A stretch of 6,422 nucleotides of DNA from Rhodospirillales bacterium (lineage in GTDB: Bacteria; Pseudomonadota; Alphaproteobacteria; Rhodospirillales; 2-02-FULL-58-16), in contig JAJFIG010000408.1 in NCBI GenBank assembly GCA_021775195.1, forward strand, positions 1 to 6,422, written 5' to 3'. Under the pieces are notes generated by a model that saw only the letters and a list, made by a program, of their open reading frames with translations, ran no database searches and was not told where the DNA came from. Below, piece by piece: positions 5,715 through 6,422 of this stretch. Made by a program: the position numbers and the translations under genes. How positions within the stretch are numbered: the stretch's first letter is position 1; every line of letters starts with the position of its first letter.

Positions 5715-6422
5715 CGGCCCACCCCGCCCGCCAGAACATCGTCGTAAATTTCCAGATACCGGTCCACCATGGTTTCAAGGCTGAAGGTGGCCTCGATCCG
5801 GTCACGGCCGGCCCGGCCGTGGCGCCGGGCCAGATCGGGGTTTTCGACATAGGTCCTCAGGGTCTCGGCCATCCCGGCCGGATCGCCGGGCGGCACCAGC
5901 GCCCCCGTCACCCCGTCGACGACCAACTCGGGATTGCCGCCGACGTCCGTCGCCACCACCGGCAGGCCGCTCGCCATCGCCTCCAGGATGGTGTTCGATA
6001 TCCCTTCGTTGATGGACGGCAGCACGAAGACGTCGAGGCCGCGCAACAGCCCGGCGACGTCCGCGCGGTCGCCGGGCAGCCAGGAGATGTCGGTGGCGCC
6101 CCCGTCTTCCAGGATATCGGCGGCCCGGGCGCGGAGGCTGCCGTCGCCCACCAGAACCAGGCGAAGCCTGTTTCGGGCTTCCGGCACCAGCGACAGCAGA
6201 TGGACGAACGCCCGCGCCAGGGTCACTTGATCCTTGACCGTTTCCATGCGTCCGACGGTGCCGATGACGACCGTTTCCGGGAGGGCGAAATCGGCGACGG
6301 GCAGCGTCTCGCGCCCCGTTTCTGCGGAATGGAACCGGGTGCTATCGACGCCGTTGTATATCTGCACGACCTTGTGCTCGGGCACCCCGACCCGCTGGCA
6401 AAGCCATCCCTCGAGATCGCGG
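5711..6422 (-). CDS. Exosortase A system-associated glycosyltransferase (TIGR03088 type), C-terminal part (cut by window edge)
   Basis: The frame is open to the right edge. A GTG at 6385 is not the true start, because 12 further in-frame residues upstream (RDLEGWLCQRVG) match the family and run off the window. About 236 residues are visible, against roughly 370 for a full member. IYNGVDSTRF, then GTVGRMETVKDQ (codons near 6262-6227) are signatures of TIGR03088, the PEP-CTERM/EpsH1-associated sugar transferases. The donor-binding EX7E motif is intact (E-GISNTIL-E, codons 6007-5981), followed by AMASGLPVVATDVGGNPELV. The acceptor-binding N-terminal domain is outside. The protein is predicted cytoplasmic and to add a sugar during exopolysaccharide repeat-unit assembly. 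Its stop codon overlaps the start of the next glycosyltransferase gene by ATGA. The G+C content is visibly higher than in prsT (41 of 60 at 5941-6000, against 34 of 60 at 3241-3300). Confidence 0.9.
   Translation of the reverse strand, partial: RDLEGWLCQRVGVPEHKVVQIYNGVDSTRFHSAETGRETLPVADFALPETVVIGTVGRMETVKDQVTLARAFVHLLSLVPEARNRLRLVLVGDGSLRARAADILEDGGATDISWLPGDRADVAGLLRGLDVFVLPSINEGISNTILEAMASGLPVVATDVGGNPELVVDGVTGALVPPGDPAGMAETLRTYVENPDLARRHGRAGRDRIEATFSLETMVDRYLEIYDDVLAGGVGR

Noticed and set aside
4897..5850. Minus-strand reading frame of 317 codons overlapping both glycosyltransferases
   Set aside because: It is an out-of-frame Gly/Arg/Pro-rich translation of GC-rich coding DNA. The frames at 4482-5714 and 5711-6422 carry the conserved glycosyltransferase motifs.

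Overview
The window carries four genes, all on the minus strand, and every one belongs to a family tied to the exosortase A (XrtA/EpsH1) / PEP-CTERM protein-sorting and exopolysaccharide system of Gram-negative bacteria. In transcription order (high to low coordinates) they are: the C-terminal part of a TIGR03088-type glycosyltransferase (cut by the right edge), a complete TIGR04063-type glycosyltransferase, a very long TPR-repeat lipoprotein of the PrsT type, and the N-terminal part of a PEP-CTERM/exosortase-associated GNAT-like acyltransferase (cut by the left edge). These families point to a Pseudomonadota (proteobacterial) host. High GC in the genes and the lipoprotein signal fit that, but I cannot name a class or genus from the sequence. 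The exosortase, its polysaccharide-assembly partners and the PEP-CTERM substrates are not in the window and would be expected nearby.

Layout: 5711-6422 and 4482-5714 are two glycosyltransferases that overlap by 4 bases (ATGA) and must be co-transcribed. 4222-4481 is a 260-base spacer with an AT-rich island, a candidate promoter and two 10-base palindromes. 598-4221 is prsT. 235-597 is a 363-base spacer whose middle (361-480) is only about 17% G+C and holds a candidate promoter and inverted repeats. 1-234 is the start of the acyltransferase.

How the parts may work together (inference from family knowledge): the two cytoplasmic glycosyltransferases would build the repeat unit of an exopolysaccharide. 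PrsT, a predicted outer-membrane-anchored periplasmic TPR scaffold, would support export or assembly of that polymer or of the sorted PEP-CTERM proteins. The acyltransferase, related to acyl-homoserine-lactone synthases and N-acyl amino acid synthases, may make a small acylated product or modify a component of the system.

The most notable feature is inside prsT. Residues about 401-672 and 673-944 form a tandem duplication with an exact, gap-free 272-residue offset (816 bp, eight 34-residue TPR units), about 53% identical by hand count. It accounts for nearly all of the excess length of this protein over the usual PrsT size.
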